From assembly GCF_030317145.1 (NCBI RefSeq), contig NZ_JASZYE010000001.1:1178001-1242000 (forward strand): DNA of 64,000 nucleotides, read 5' to 3'. Shown piece after piece: positions 63,752-64,000 of this stretch. The position numbers were made by a program, and so were the translations under genes. The notes below the pieces were generated by a model. That model worked only from the letters and a program-made list of their open reading frames with translations, ran no database searches and had not been told where the DNA came from. How positions within the stretch are numbered: the first letter of the stretch is position 1; each line of letters opens with the position of its first letter. The DNA is from Variovorax flavidus. Its GTDB lineage: Bacteria; Pseudomonadota; Gammaproteobacteria; Burkholderiales; Burkholderiaceae_C.

Positions 63752-64000
63752 CTATTGCGGCTCGATCCCGGCCTTCTTGACGAGCGCCGCGTACTTCGCC
63801 AACTCGCTCTTGAATGCAGCTTGTGCGTGTTCGGGCGTGCTGACGGCAATCGTGTTGCCTTGCTTGGCCATCGCTTCCTTGACGGCAGGGTCTTCGAAGG
63901 CGGTGACCACCGCGTCGTGAACCTTCTTCACGTTGGCCGCACTCAGCCCCTTCGGCCCGATGACGGCGAACCATGCATCCACCACGAAATTCGGCAGCCC
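63752..64000 (-). CDS. Tripartite tricarboxylate transporter receptor TctC/Bug, C-terminal part
   Basis: The last 83 codons of a gene that enters from the right edge. VDAWFAVIGPKGLSAANVKKVHDAVVTAFEDPAVKEAMAKQGN and the final KSELAKYAALVKKAGIEPQ are the usual end of Bug/TctC periplasmic receptors, which are very numerous in Burkholderiales such as Bordetella, Cupriavidus and Variovorax. The ligand cannot be told from this part. Confidence 0.85.
   Translation of the reverse strand, partial: GLPNFVVDAWFAVIGPKGLSAANVKKVHDAVVTAFEDPAVKEAMAKQGNTIAVSTPEHAQAAFKSELAKYAALVKKAGIEPQ

Overview
The window is high-GC DNA with long antisense open frames over most genes, from a betaproteobacterium. The gene order (ndk-rlmN-pilW-rodZ-ispG-hisS-yfgM-bamB-der; hfq-hflX-hflK-hflC-DUF2065-hisZ-purA; odhA-odhB-lpd-zapE), the split histidine enzyme HisZ, and a Bug-type (TctC) receptor at the right edge point to Burkholderiales, most likely Comamonadaceae and Variovorax-like. 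The genus is an inference from gene order and protein character, not from a database match.

Layout. 1-3.1 kb: the tail of a DUF3237 protein, then a trimeric autotransporter adhesin behind an AT-rich leader with a perfect palindrome. 3.2-9.9 kb: housekeeping and small-metabolism genes (PDC-hydrolase-like amidohydrolase, rlmB, a ybbA/tesA divergent pair, a cystathionine beta-lyase-like enzyme divergent from an AraC regulator, a VOC protein, a phosphoribosyltransferase). 10-16.6 kb: a minus-strand hfq-hflX-hflK-hflC-DUF2065-hisZ-purA run. 16.7-25.9 kb: a tightly packed minus-strand run from ndk to der covering rRNA modification, pilus, cell shape, isoprenoid, tRNA charging and outer-membrane assembly. 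26-30.5 kb: scpB-rluB, rluD and divergent bamD. 30.6-41.3 kb: a DinG-type helicase, a PP2C phosphatase, and the 2-oxoglutarate dehydrogenase operon followed by zapE and a coiled-coil protein. 41.5-48.8 kb: prpE and a looser set of poorly known genes, including a secreted lipoprotein/cupredoxin pair and a membrane-anchored CrtC/AttH-like protein.

48.9-62.0 kb is an accessory catabolic island with every gene on the minus strand: a GntR regulator with an orphan solute-binding protein; an IclR regulator with a TRAP transporter (dctQ, a broken dctM, dctP), an amidase and a hydratase-like enzyme; and an MFS transporter, maleate-isomerase-like protein, cyclic amidohydrolase (hydantoinase), hydantoin-racemase-like protein and a second GntR regulator. 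The enzymes would fit ring opening of a cyclic imide or ureide, deamidation, and maleate-to-fumarate isomerisation; this is a hypothesis. Two sequences of matching architecture, one in front of the MFS operon and one in front of iclR, may be operators of one regulator. In dctM the reading frame breaks and about a dozen conserved residues are missing, so the TRAP system is probably inactive in this strain unless the assembly is wrong.

62.5-64 kb: a nucleoside deoxyribosyltransferase-like gene, two small genes and the C-terminal end of a TctC/Bug receptor. I saw no tRNA, rRNA, CRISPR array, insertion sequence or prophage gene. I did not find a clearly new system; the closest candidates are the imide/hydantoin island with its paired operator-like sites and the small uncharacterised genes at 44.5-48.8 kb.
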